Below, one piece after another: positions 33,727 through 44,490 of a stretch of DNA of 64,000 nucleotides. Source of the stretch: Lindgomyces ingoldianus (Eukaryota > Ascomycota > Dothideomycetes > Pleosporales > Lindgomycetaceae); the NCBI RefSeq assembly GCF_010093535.1, contig NW_022985210.1, positions 68,079-132,078 on the forward strand, written 5' to 3'. Within the stretch, counting starts at the first letter, position 1. Every line of letters starts with the position of its first letter. The translations under genes were made by a program, and so were the position numbers. A model generated the notes under the pieces. The model was given only the letters and a program-made list of their open reading frames with translations. It was not told the DNA's origin and made no database searches.

Positions 33727-35578
33727 ATGGGCGACGTCCCCGAACTCACCCACGAACTCTCGAGTTTGAAGATCCCCGATGCGAAGACGATTGAAATATC
33801 ACCCCACCTGAGCTTGCAGCCCCCACTTTCTCGACGAGGACGCGGGCCGGGCCTGATTTTAGTGCTCAACCACTATGCATTGCTTGAGAAGAGCAAAAGC
33901 AGTCTTGATCCACCACCATTGCTGAAATGGGCTGAGGAGGGATTTGCAGTCGCGCAAGTTTTGGTGCCTGGAAAGCCGGATGAATTTCCTCTGCAACAGG
34001 CGGTTGATGAGCTGAGGAAGTTGGAAGGATGCGAGGAGGGCGGGTTTGGGTTGATATGTAAATGATTGGATTTTCTTTGCTTCCTTCCACTTCTATGTTT
34101 ACGCGTCCCGTTTTCTATTCTTTCCTTGTTCGTTGTTGTAAGAGACCATTAGTATCAGATTTGCGACTTGGAATCCCTAATTCGGAAAAAAATCATGGTT
34201 GGATACCCACTAACCATCCTCCCAGCATACCTCCGCAGACTCCCCTTTTATATTGAAGAACCCGCCTGTCTCTGCCCAGACATCAAAGCCATAATATCCT
34301 ACTCTTTTAAACCCTTCCGCTCCATCGACCCCTCCCACAATACCCTTCCAGCTCAACTCCTCCACATCTCCGGCAAACCAGCGCCTCGACGCGAGTCTAT
34401 TTCTGTGGTACCCGACGATGAAGTGACCTCCAGCCAACCTTGTGAATCCCAAGGCGAAGTCAAGCAATTTCGCTACGTCGATGCGAATGAGGGGTTGTGG
34501 ATGCTTCCGGCCGATGAGAGCTATCACGCGAGTTCAGCGAATCTATCGCATTCGCGTAGTTTGTCATTCCTCAAGCCCTTGTTGGGGGGCCCTTACTTCA
34601 ACCTCGAAGCTATCTGGGATGAGCATTGTAGGTTTGAGTTTGTGGAGCGAGATGTTGAGAAAACCATGGCAACCATGGTCGCAGAACCATATGTCAACCA
34701 TATCCCTACAATGACGTGAGTTCCTTTCGCTCCTTCCAAGTCCCAACGGCCTTTGGTTTTAGGTCTATATGTTTGTCTATCTGTCTTGTATAAGAGAGAA
34801 AATGAGATACGCTAGAAAGGAAAGGGTGAAGTACCTGCCGATGCTGATTACCGTTTCCCAGAGGTGGAATTGGCAAAGACCGCCTAACAGCCTTCTACAC
34901 TCACCACTTCATATTCTCAAACCCAGCCGATACAAAACTCGAACTCGTATCCCGGACAGTAGGTATCGACCGCGTTATCGATGAATTTGTGTTTAAATGC
35001 ACGCATAATCGCGTAATTGATTGGCTGTAAGTCTTGCCTACTCTCCACCCCCCATCCTTACTTTGCCTTTCCCTACTTCAAAGAACTTCCTTCACCTCCA
35101 CATCTTTTTCATTTCTCTGTTCCCAATCTAATCACACTCCTCACCTACCTGTCCTATATCGCACCCTCTGATTCGCCCCATCAATCCCTCCCCCCAATCC
35201 ACTATCCACTCCTTTCAAACAACCACAATTAATCCCTCCCCCCATAGTCTCCCATCCATCCCCCCAACCAACCTTCCCCTGGCCATCCCCTTCACATCCA
35301 TCATCAACATCCGCGGCGACCGCCTCTACCACGAGCATATTTCCTGGGACCAAGCCACCGTGCTCTTCCAACTTGGGCTGCTACCACCCTGGCTCAAGTT
35401 TCCGTATCCCATTAACGGGAAACCCGCGCCAGAGGGGAAAAGATATGAAGTGAAGACGCCGAGTGCGGGGAAGGAGACGGCTGAGAAGTTGGTGGAGGCA
35501 TGTGGGAGCGTGGGAAGTAATCGGTTGATTGTGGAGGGGGAGGGGGAGGGGGGAAGGTGGAGGGAGGTTGATGAGTGA
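33727..35578 (+). CDS. Dienelactone-hydrolase-like protein with SnoaL-like C terminus
   Basis: Four exons (33727-34057, 34226-34715, 34862-35026, 35248-35578) join in frame to 438 residues. The N terminus (SLQPPLSRRGRGPGLILVLN, then PPPLLKWAEEGFAVAQVLVP) matches fungal proteins annotated as carboxymethylenebutenolidase/dienelactone hydrolase. The C-terminal half (LTAFYTHHFIFSNPADTKLE, RTVGIDRVIDEFVFKCTHNR, NIRGDRLYHEHISWDQATVL) resembles SnoaL-type alpha+beta barrels. The usual GxCxGG nucleophile elbow is not visible, so hydrolase activity is doubtful. Intron 1 (168 bp) is set by a CTAAC branch site 13 bp before CAG at 34225; this choice also removes an apparent frameshift near the A7 run at 34187-34193. 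The last intron is long at 221 bp. The gene converges on CFT1. Confidence 0.75.
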
Positions 35579-36077
35579 GGCAGAGATTGGGGCTGAGGGG
35601 TTGGGAGGGAAGATTGGTGGTAGGAAAAAGGGGATTAGGGGAGTAGGGATATGGCAAAAGTATGCATATACGGAGGATTTTGCGCTTAGGCGATTTTGTT
35701 CTCAGGGCTGTTTATTGGGTATTCGTGCGGTAGAATAGGTAGTCTGCATGAGCGAGCAAGCGACTAGGAGACATTGATTGAGTTGGTTTGAAAGTGGTCG
35801 AGTTGGGTTTACCCCTGCACTACATTGCACCGTATACGCACATAGATTACATCTGCATGTCCTCTATATGTAACATTGTTCGAGCTGATATCCAGTCCTA
35901 GATGACGAGGAAGAGGACTGGATCATGGGAAGGTCGGTAGAACCTGAGGGAATACTTTACATTCATCTAGCTACTCATTGCTTACACATTTACGGTTTTG
36001 CTGAATCTTGGAAAACCATTGGTATTCGAGGTGGATGAAGACTTAAGAACTTGCTTGCCATACCACCCTCCTCCTCC
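35579..36077. other. Convergent 3' region between DLH-like gene and CFT1
   Basis: About 500 bp between two stop codons facing each other. It must hold both polyadenylation regions. No other feature seen. Confidence 0.5.
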
Positions 36078-39000
36078 CTAACCCCTCCCAAAAACCCCCG
36101 CACCCCCTAACCCCTCCCTCTCGCCCCTAAAAACCCACTCATCGCCCCCTACCTTCCCCAGACCCTCTTTCTGCTTTCCCGCTCCTAGCTCCCCCCACCT
36201 CATCAACAAATTCCCATCAACCATGCCTCTCATCCCCCCTCCACCCCCAAGCTCCCCTTCCACGGCCCTCCAAGAGCGCGGATTAAGACCGGCAGGACTC
36301 TCGAGGTTCGCCGCAAGGAAAGTGGCCAGGCCAGATAAGCGACGGTACGAGGATTCGCTGAGGGGGGTTATGAGGGCCAGGGTTCCAGACTGGGTTGTTT
36401 CCAGGATTTGTTGGAAAGGGGTAGATGAGGACGAGGGAGAGGGGGAAGTGTCCATCACGTCGCTGTCGAGGGAGGGGGCAGGGAAGTCGGAGGTTGAAGG
36501 GAGGGAGATGCGGGATTGGAGGAGTGTCATTGTTGTTGGGAAATGGCCTGTGTGGAAAGTGGATTTTTGGAGGAGGCGAAGGCCCCCCATTGATTTGGGG
36601 TCTGGGAGATTTCGGTTAGCATAGTATTTCGTTTTCGTGGGAGGGGGACGCTTACTGTCAGGATTGTACTCTAGGATTTGTAGATTCATGTCCGCATCAG
36701 CGATAATGAAATGCAGTGTCTTCTCAAATGGCAAGAATTCGGCAGCGAGGACTTCTTGGTGTGTACGGCTTCGGCCAAAGAGCATCATCTTGTACGGCTC
36801 TTCCTGTTAACCTCATTAGGCTTCTTTGGGTCCATGTCCGATATATGGAGAGGGCGACTTACCGTATATCCCGTTAACCAAAGCCCTTTATAAACATCCC
36901 CCATCAACAGCATACCCGTCTCCCCCAGTGACTTCAACAACGTAACATGACACTGCATATCCATAAACGCCACCGGCAGCAAAGTGCCATCCTCTTTCAA
37001 CCCCCGCACCATGCATTTCTGCCCCTGAGCCATGATCATAAACCCCTGGGTTCCAAGACTTGAAATCGCAGAAACGGCACCTCTCACTTCATCTTTGACA
37101 ATAAGCCGCAGTTTCTTGTTTGTCTCGGGTCGACCGGGCTCTGGGACAACGGTGATAACTTCAAAGATGCGTATGCAGCCCTTTGTAGCCAGATCTTCGC
37201 CACGCGTGATGGCTGTACCAACTGCAACCAGCGGTTTGCGCTCGTGTGTTGATTCTGAGATTTCGAGATTCAGCGTCTTGACGCAGAGGATTCTCTCTTG
37301 CGGGTCCATGATGTGAGTGTCGATAATCGACCATGTTTGAGCATCGAATACCTTGAGGACACCTTGTTCAACATGTGGCTTGAACGTGATATCCTCCCTA
37401 GCCCACTCGCTATGAGACGTATCTTCCGGAAGAGTAAATTCATGCAGCTCCCCTGTTCCCATGACGTATACACCCCTTGGGTGGTACGACATTGCATAGA
37501 TATCCGATCCCATAGGAAATCTGCGCGCAGCCCATCCCAAATGTCCGTAGTGAGTTTGAGGTGGTAGTTGGGAGATACGGAGCGTATCGTCAACGTCAAT
37601 ATACGCGAATCCTCTCTCACAACCCACAGTATGAAATCGGGTAAGCCCCTTGACAGCTTTGCTGCTGAGCGAAATGACTCTTGGAGCGCTTGACGACTCT
37701 TTCAGAATAAAGGATGGCGATGCACCTCGCCGGAATACGGTGCTGTATCCATTCACATTGTCCAAAGCAACCATTGTGTTTTCTTGTCCGACATCTTCCG
37801 CATCCAGGGCTGGTTCTTCGGTATATCTAGGAAGATGCGGTTGCGGAAGTTTGATCCATCTCAAATTCTTGGTCCAGGGATCCGAGTTGGCTCGTGATGG
37901 GTAATGGAAGGCTTTGTAGATGACAAGGTCATCGGTCGACGTCCGAACCACTAAGTGAGGCGATTTCGACGTCTGATCACCCAAATCCGCTGCCAGGATT
38001 TCCGTGAGGGTTGCTTTTGCCGAAGAGCGTCGGGTGGAGTACTCAGCTGTTAAGAGAGGAGGAAGGAACCCCAAACCTTCGGCGACAAATGCAGGTGTTT
38101 CCAGGTCAGACATTGCGAACACTTGCAGACCTCCTTCGAAAGTCAATAAAAACGCGAAAACTTCTGAAAAGGAAGACAATTTAAAGAGCGAGGCGGAAAG
38201 CCATTTGGTTGAGGACAGTCCGCTGCACTCGACGTCCTCCAACTCTCCACTTCCGGTCGCCTTGAATAGCTTCACGCTTGAGTCGTCACGTAAGACCAAC
38301 AGGTATGGGTCTGCGAAGCTTGCGTTGATGATTCGTAGCTCGGCACCGTTCTCCTCATCTTCCATCTGAAGAATCAACTCCATGTTAAGTTCTGAGTCGT
38401 ACGTTCGCACTTCACTCTGCATGACTTGCACGACCTTTGTTCCCCCGGCGAGGACGCCCACGTTCATAGTAGATCCATCTTCACGCTCAAAATCACCCTT
38501 GGCACTCTCTTTGAGTTCATTGCCATTCACTTCATAGACAACGGTGTCTTCATTGCCGTTGGAGCCGGCTTTGCAAACGACGAGGTATTCATCGTATTCG
38601 GCATCAGACGCCAAGTTGCCTTCAGTATCCTGCCCAATATCCATGATCATTCCTTTAGGTGCCTGTTTCTTAGCGTGTACAGTCCAGAGTCCTCGAACGG
38701 AGGCTAATGTCGACTCTGCTAGATTTGTCGGAATCAAGTCACGGTTGAGTACAGTAACACCACCAGCGCTGCCTTGCCCAGTAGAGACGAGGAGGTCACC
38801 TGTGATATGAGGTTGTGTTGAAGGCTGCTCACTCGCCGAGTGAACAATGACATCCTTTATCGGAGCAAGGCTCGGCAAGACGTCATGTATTCGGAAGGTA
38901 TAACTCCCAGGAGCGGTAGGATCAGCGGCCACGGCAGTAATCCTCCTGACAGTGCTCGTTGTGTCATTATAGAGATCGTCATCTAGGTCATCCATCTCTT

Positions 39001-40414
39001 CCTCATCTTCATCAAGTGACATATCTGCATCCTCTGTAGGAATGTCAGCCTGCGACCGCTTCCTTCCAAACTGGCCACCTTTACTCGTCCATCCTAGCAG
39101 AACCGAATCAGCATCCTCACTCCCAACAAATATCCTGCCGCGACCGAGATTTGTGGCACACGACGCCCTGCAACTCAGTACATGGCCACCATGATGCTCA
39201 GCAACCGGTTGAAGGGTTATGCCTGACACATTCCGCCCATCCAAAGTAAAAGTCAGGGTGACTAGCCTGCCGTTATTCAAGACGATGAGAACGTCACCAG
39301 TGTCTTGGGAAAGAAGCTCAATCATGCAGCCTTCGAGTCGCAATGCCAGATCTGATTGATCTGTTAGAGGAAACGCGGTGCAAGTTTTCGAGAACTCGTT
39401 GACAGCCACTCCATTTGTCTTTCCGGCCTGGTCGACGTGGATGATTTCGTTAGCACCAACCAGAAGCGCGCCACCGATGGGTAGAGGGAGCGGAACCACT
39501 CTGGAAATGTCGTATGGGAGACCGGTAACAGATAGTAGAGTGGTAGAAGCCTTCTGCTCGAGATCGAGAGTGAAGACGGTGTAGGTGAGGATGTCTTTTC
39601 GTTCAGTGAGCAATGAAGGCGCAGTCTCGCGCGACGATGCAACGATGCCAAACGTGGGCTCACGATATTCGTACAGGAAGGCCAAGTGGACAGGATTGGT
39701 CAGAGCAGGGTCAAGAAGAGTCAATGGCAGCACAAATGAAGAGTGATAGGGCGTCTTGTGCACTTCTTCGCCATTGGCACCGTTTGCATGGTCATATTTG
39801 TCTTCCCGCATGCCATCTACATCCGAACCATAGTCGTCCTCGGCCAGATGGCGCTCTCTGAAGGGCAGAATGGCCAAATTGCGGGTGCCAAACTTGAGGG
39901 CAGCGCACCTACTGCTGGGATCTGCTGTCAAGAAGTTATATGTATCTTTCAGCTCTGCATCCCATGGCGCTCCAGAGAGTTCTGGCTTTTCATAGTAGTG
40001 TATTGATATCGTCTGGAGAGAGTATGTCTCTGGGTCCCACTCCACTAGGCTGAGTTTGGCATCCCGAAATGCAATCAACAACGCCTCCGCCCCGGACTTT
40101 GTGCCCAGCACCTTGACGCGTGCAAGTGACGTGACGGTGCCGGCAAGCGGGAAGTCGCCGACAAGAACAAGCCTTGCCGTGTGCTCAGTGCGATGGAAGG
40201 GCACGTCTGCGACCTCGGAGTTGAAGACCGGGGACACATTAGTTGCTTCCCCATCACCGGCGACAGAGACCTCGGTGACGGTAGACTTGAGTTCGAAGAT
40301 CTGAAGGAGGGAATTCTTTACAACGATCAGATTGTTGGCTTTCGGGGCGAGGAAGGGGAGGTGAAGGGCGTGGCTGACGGCCGTCGGCGGGGCCACTTCA
40401 GTGTAGCACTGCAT
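36078..40414 (-). CDS. CFT1: Cleavage and polyadenylation factor subunit CFT1 (CPSF160)
   Basis: The large beta-propeller scaffold of the nuclear pre-mRNA 3' end cleavage and polyadenylation complex. Three minus-strand exons, 40414-36863, 36803-36656 and 36601-36078, give 1,407 residues, matching fungal CFT1. It starts [20 protein letters not shown] and carries an acidic loop ([17 protein letters not shown], near residue 475) and the CPSF_A C-terminal region: [49 protein letters not shown], and finally [14 protein letters not shown] and [15 protein letters not shown]. The second intron (36602-36655) is 54 bp, a multiple of three without an in-frame stop, so unspliced RNA would code for an 18-residue insert. 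The start codon is 611 bp from the divergent LMBD1 gene. Confidence 0.96.
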
Positions 40415-40968
40415 TGAGGAGGAGATTAGATGCTGGGTCGCCGCTGCTCATGTCGGGAAGGGTGTAGGAGGGGCAGGCGCAGTGGAATCGTGAAAGCAAA
40501 GTTTCGGTGTGGCTTCTGCGACGCGATCAAAGAGCTCGAAGTCGCGCCAAGCCGCTATTGGGAGCTTGGGCCATGTTCGGTCGATCGCCGCTCCCAATCC
40601 TGTTCTCCACCGTCGTCATCCTGCGGCGGGAGGCCTGCTTGGACAAACACACCACCATAAATTCACCACCTCTCCTCTCTTCCGCGTGTGTTCAAGGATT
40701 CGATCTCGTGGATTGACTGTAAGTGTCTGGCCTTCTTCTAGTCTGGCCTTCTTCTAACCACCGCAGCCTTTTACTGACCTTGTTAGATCTCCCCTCCCCT
40801 CCAGCTCTTTGTCCGCCAGGTCCTCCCCCCTGCCTTCCTCCTTCCTCCCCCAGCTCCTGCCCCCTCTTCCCCAGTTCCTAAATTGTTAACTGGTTTAAAT
40901 CTATTGCCTACTAACCTACTACCGCACAGACTTAGAAAAACAAGAATCAACACCAGTTACCTGCAACC

Positions 40969-41012
<44 letters not shown>

Positions 41013-41025
41013 ACCTCCTGCCCCC
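40415..41025. promoter_or_regulatory. Divergent CFT1/LMBD1 promoter region
   Basis: 611 bp shared upstream region of two divergent genes. The LMBD1 side is pyrimidine-rich (40790-40880) and ends in the C43 homopolymer. Confidence 0.5.
40970..41012 (+). repeat. C43 homopolymer in the LMBD1 leader
   Basis: Forty-three uninterrupted C, ending 13 bp before the ATG at 41026. By position it should be transcribed in the 5' UTR. The run could form an i-motif, and its complement a G-quadruplex. Run length in an assembly of such DNA is uncertain. Confidence 0.9.
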
Positions 41026-42852
41026 ATGGCGCTCATCCAAACAAGCCTGATCTGGGTGGCCTACGCTGTCGCCCTGGTCCTTCTGCTTGCCATCGCGTCT
41101 ACTTTCGTCTACATCTACCAAGCTCCGAGAGACCGCGCCGCGTCCGTTACTATAGTATGCATTTTCACCGTGAGCGCGTTGCTCGCGACGGTGCTGCTCA
41201 TGCCCGTCGACATCGCCCTCGTCTCCTCCACCAACATACCCAGCCAAGGCAGGAGGAAGAATTGGGCCACTCCCAACCACGTCGACCACATCGTCTATAC
41301 TCTCGAGGTGGTCTACTACACGTTGTACGCGCTCGACGCGGTCCTGTGTCTGCTCGTGGTTCCCTTCACATACTTCTACTACGAGGAGTACGACCCGGAT
41401 GCGGCTGAAACCGGAGACCAGACGCTTGGAAGCAGGCTTTGGGGTGCTTTCAAGTATACCATTGCCTTCCTCATCTTCGTAGTAGCCATATTCCTCGTTG
41501 GGTTCTTCGTCCCGTTCGCAAGACAGGCTAAACACGGCAGCCTCCCGGACTTGGACTTCTTTAAGCACTTGTTGCAGGAGAACCGTGAGTGACCGAAACC
41601 CCCTTCATTTGATTCTGACCTAAAGTTCCTAGATGGAGAACGCGCCTTGACCTTTGCATTGGGCCTGCTCATGCTCATCGGGACCCTCATCTATGTCCTC
41701 TATACCGGCGCTGGGCTCGCCCTCCTCCCCGTGGCCCTAATCAAATCTGCTCCATCTATTTCCGCCCCGACTCTGGCCGCAAACACATCCTCACAGCTTG
41801 AGCAGAACAGAGAACGTCAGAGGCAACTGGAAGGTCGCAATGAAGGCCGAGAAGGCGGTTTGGATGCCAGGGACAGGCGCGAATTGGAAGCTCTTCTCCG
41901 TGAAGAACGCACACTTATCCGCCGTGAGCGCTTTGCTACCGAGTCCAGCGGTGAAGACCGTCACTGGATCGTCAAAGCCTGGATCAAAACCGAAGCCGTC
42001 TTCCGGCCACTTAAACTCCTCGGCGGCCTCGTGCTCATGATAATCGCCCTACTCATCTTCACTAGCATGCTCGTCACCAGCATTGATAAAGCCAAAAACT
42101 CTATATGCAAAGCCAAATGCGGCTACATCCTCGGCTACCTCAACATCTTCCAACCCGTAAATTACATCTTCGTCAAATCCTCTAAAGTCTTCCCAATCGA
42201 CTACGTCCTCTTCCTCCTGCTTGTCCTTTTCTTCTTCAGCGCCTCTGTCGTCGGCATCGCCACCGTCGGCATCCGCTTCCTGTGGCTTACACTCTTCAAA
42301 ATCCGCAAAGGCCACACCTCCCCACAAGCCATGCTCATGGCAACCGTCATGCTTACACTCATGGTACTCGCAATTAACTACTCCATCGCGATGGTCGTCG
42401 CACCTCAATATGCTACTTTCGGCCCGCAAACGTTTTGTGACCGCGACCCGCGACACCCGGGCGAGCAGCCAGATTGCTCCAATCATCGCAGTGCCATCAA
42501 ACCATGCACGGAAACCACCTCGAACAGCGGGGCGAAAGAAGTCTGCACCCCCAGTGTCGTTAGCACTTTCATCAACCGTGTAACGCTCAATTTCCCATTC
42601 TTCGGCGTGGTCTTGTTCTGGGCGCAGTTTGCCTTTTTGGGCGTGTATTTGGTGGTGTGGTTGACGACGTTGTTTAAGACGCCGAAGATGGATCATGAGC
42701 AGATGGATGCGGATTTGGAGGAGGAGGAGGAGGAGGGTTTGTTGGCGAGCACGGGGAGGAGACTTGGGGCGACGTGGGGAGATATTACGGGGAAGGCTAG
42801 GAAGGGAAATGGGAATTATGGGGCAACGGAAACGAATGGAGAACATAGCTGA
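41026..42852 (+). CDS. LMBR1 domain protein, probable lysosomal cobalamin transporter
   Basis: Two exons, 41026-41584 and 41633-42852, with a 48-bp intron, give 592 residues. The family (LMBRD1) comprises multi-span membrane proteins of lysosome or vacuole linked to cobalamin export. Hydrophobic spans include [20 protein letters not shown] at the start, a pair near residues 45-115, and several after a charged cytosolic loop ([20 protein letters not shown] to RREREALL-like region). Conserved elements are [40 protein letters not shown] and [20 protein letters not shown]. The C terminus is acidic and lies outside the membrane. Fungi often lack cobalamin-dependent enzymes, so the substrate here may differ. 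The name follows homology. Confidence 0.9.
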
Positions 42853-44482
42853 GAGGCCTGATAGTTGTGTGGGTGGATGGGGTTGGAATGGATGGTAAAG
42901 ATTGATTAGGCTCGGAAGCGGGTTGGAGGTTTTTGAAACACAAAGCACATGTATAAGTGTCAATTGGGGCACAGCTAGTACAAGCATGGAAAAGTTTCGG
43001 TTTATCGGTTCGGTTTGGTTTTGGTTGACAGACTTGATTTGAAAGCATATGATACCTCTTGGTAGGCTACCGGCGTCAAAAGGACTGTCTCCGTACTGTA
43101 TATGATAAGCATGTCTTAACAGCAATAAAATTGATTTACTGGGATTGGTTATCGTCACTTGATGTAGGCGAAACTGACTACACGGCTTACCTGTCTTACT
43201 TTTGCAACAACTGCTGAAGTTCCTAAGGTCGTTCATTTGAGTAGAGTAATGTCGGGTTTAATCTGAGATGGAAGGGGTGGTACGATACTTCACTATATCT
43301 CGGGATCCCTTAAATAGAATGGGCCAATCTCACCCCACCCACCCCCTCCGACATTCCTAGTTGCGTTGTGTTTGTTTGTGAGAACTAGAATAAGTATGTA
43401 CATGGCATATGGCAAATGACAACAATCGCAGGCAACTAGTAGATTTAGTTGCTGCACACACCACGGGAACTGAGCGGCCACCAACCAAGGCCTTTGAAAA
43501 GTGTATTAAACCTGTTGGTTAGATTAAAGAAGCATGGAGGGGAGTGGGATAAGGTTTACTAGTGTTAAAAGGGCGGTTCTTTTAGAAAATGGCGCATGCG
43601 TGGATGTTAGTTGGAGTAGCGAATGTAGATGGATGGTTCAACGAGCGGGAGTAGGATGTACGTAAAAGGACCTTCGGTTGTAGTCGTGGAAGTAGGATGT
43701 CTAGGAGATGTCTTAGATTTTCTTTGAGGAGCAAGCATTGTAGTGTAGTTTCAAAATACATGTGCTACAAAATGACGTTGCCTACCCATTTTCTTATCCA
43801 GAGTGCTCTGTCGGTGGAAGACGTCCGTAACTGAGGAGTTCTAACAATAAAAATGAATGGGATGTCGAGGGAAGCATACCTTCAATCAGGCACCGAGCAT
43901 CGCGAATCCCAGAACATATTTGTACAAATAGTGGAGGGGGCCTTTACTAGTCTTCGTATACTCACTAGAATCCCTCAAATACTCACTCATTAGTGACCGC
44001 TCCATGGCAAGATCAAAATGTTAAACATGGAGTGCACATATCCTCCCAGTCGTAGCTAAACTCCGTGTAGTCCTCTACAACCTTCGGGTTCGCCCTAGGG
44101 CCCATCAATAATTGGATCCATTGGTGATCTATTGACTCACCAATCATACGATGTGATTCGCCCCAATAGTGGAGATATAAGGCGGCCAAGTTCTGGATAG
44201 TGTGGTTGATCGTGTCTTGAGCGGTGCGGGAAACTGTCGGTAAATCCACCGACGTCATTAGGACGGCCAGGGACAAAGAGCAGAAGAGGAATTTACTGTC
44301 TGCCCATTGATTTTGTAAAGTGGCCTGTAGATGGTTCAGCGCGCAGATTGTTTATGGCAATTTGCGTACTTGAACTGAGTTTGGTAGATGCAAAAGACGT
44401 GGCTGCAGAGAGGCAATGCACTCAGTAAACTAGGGTGGATGGGGAGCTTGTGCAACAAAACGATTGATTGAGGTGCGTGTCA
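42853..44482. other. Intergenic flank before the TIR element
   Basis: No confident gene. It contains a minus-strand frame (44013-44276) that may be a remnant of a small secreted-protein gene, described separately. Confidence 0.4.
44013..44276 (-). pseudogene. Possible remnant of a small secreted protein gene
   Basis: The minus-strand frame stays open for about 108 codons. It includes a hydrophobic FLFCSLSLAVLMTS segment like a signal peptide, then SRTAQDTINHTIQNLAALYL, and ends YDWEDMCTPCLTF. No ATG precedes the hydrophobic part in frame; the first ATG lies after it. An upstream exon may be missing or lost. It is about 200 bp from a transposon insertion. Composition looks protein-like but no family is recognised. 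Confidence 0.3.
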
Positions 44483-44490
44483 AAAATATG

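Noticed and set aside
34058..34225. Apparent frameshift in the DLH-like gene at the A7 run (34187-34193)
   Set aside because: Extending intron 1 to the CAG at 34225, preceded by a CTAAC branch site, restores frame without any indel.
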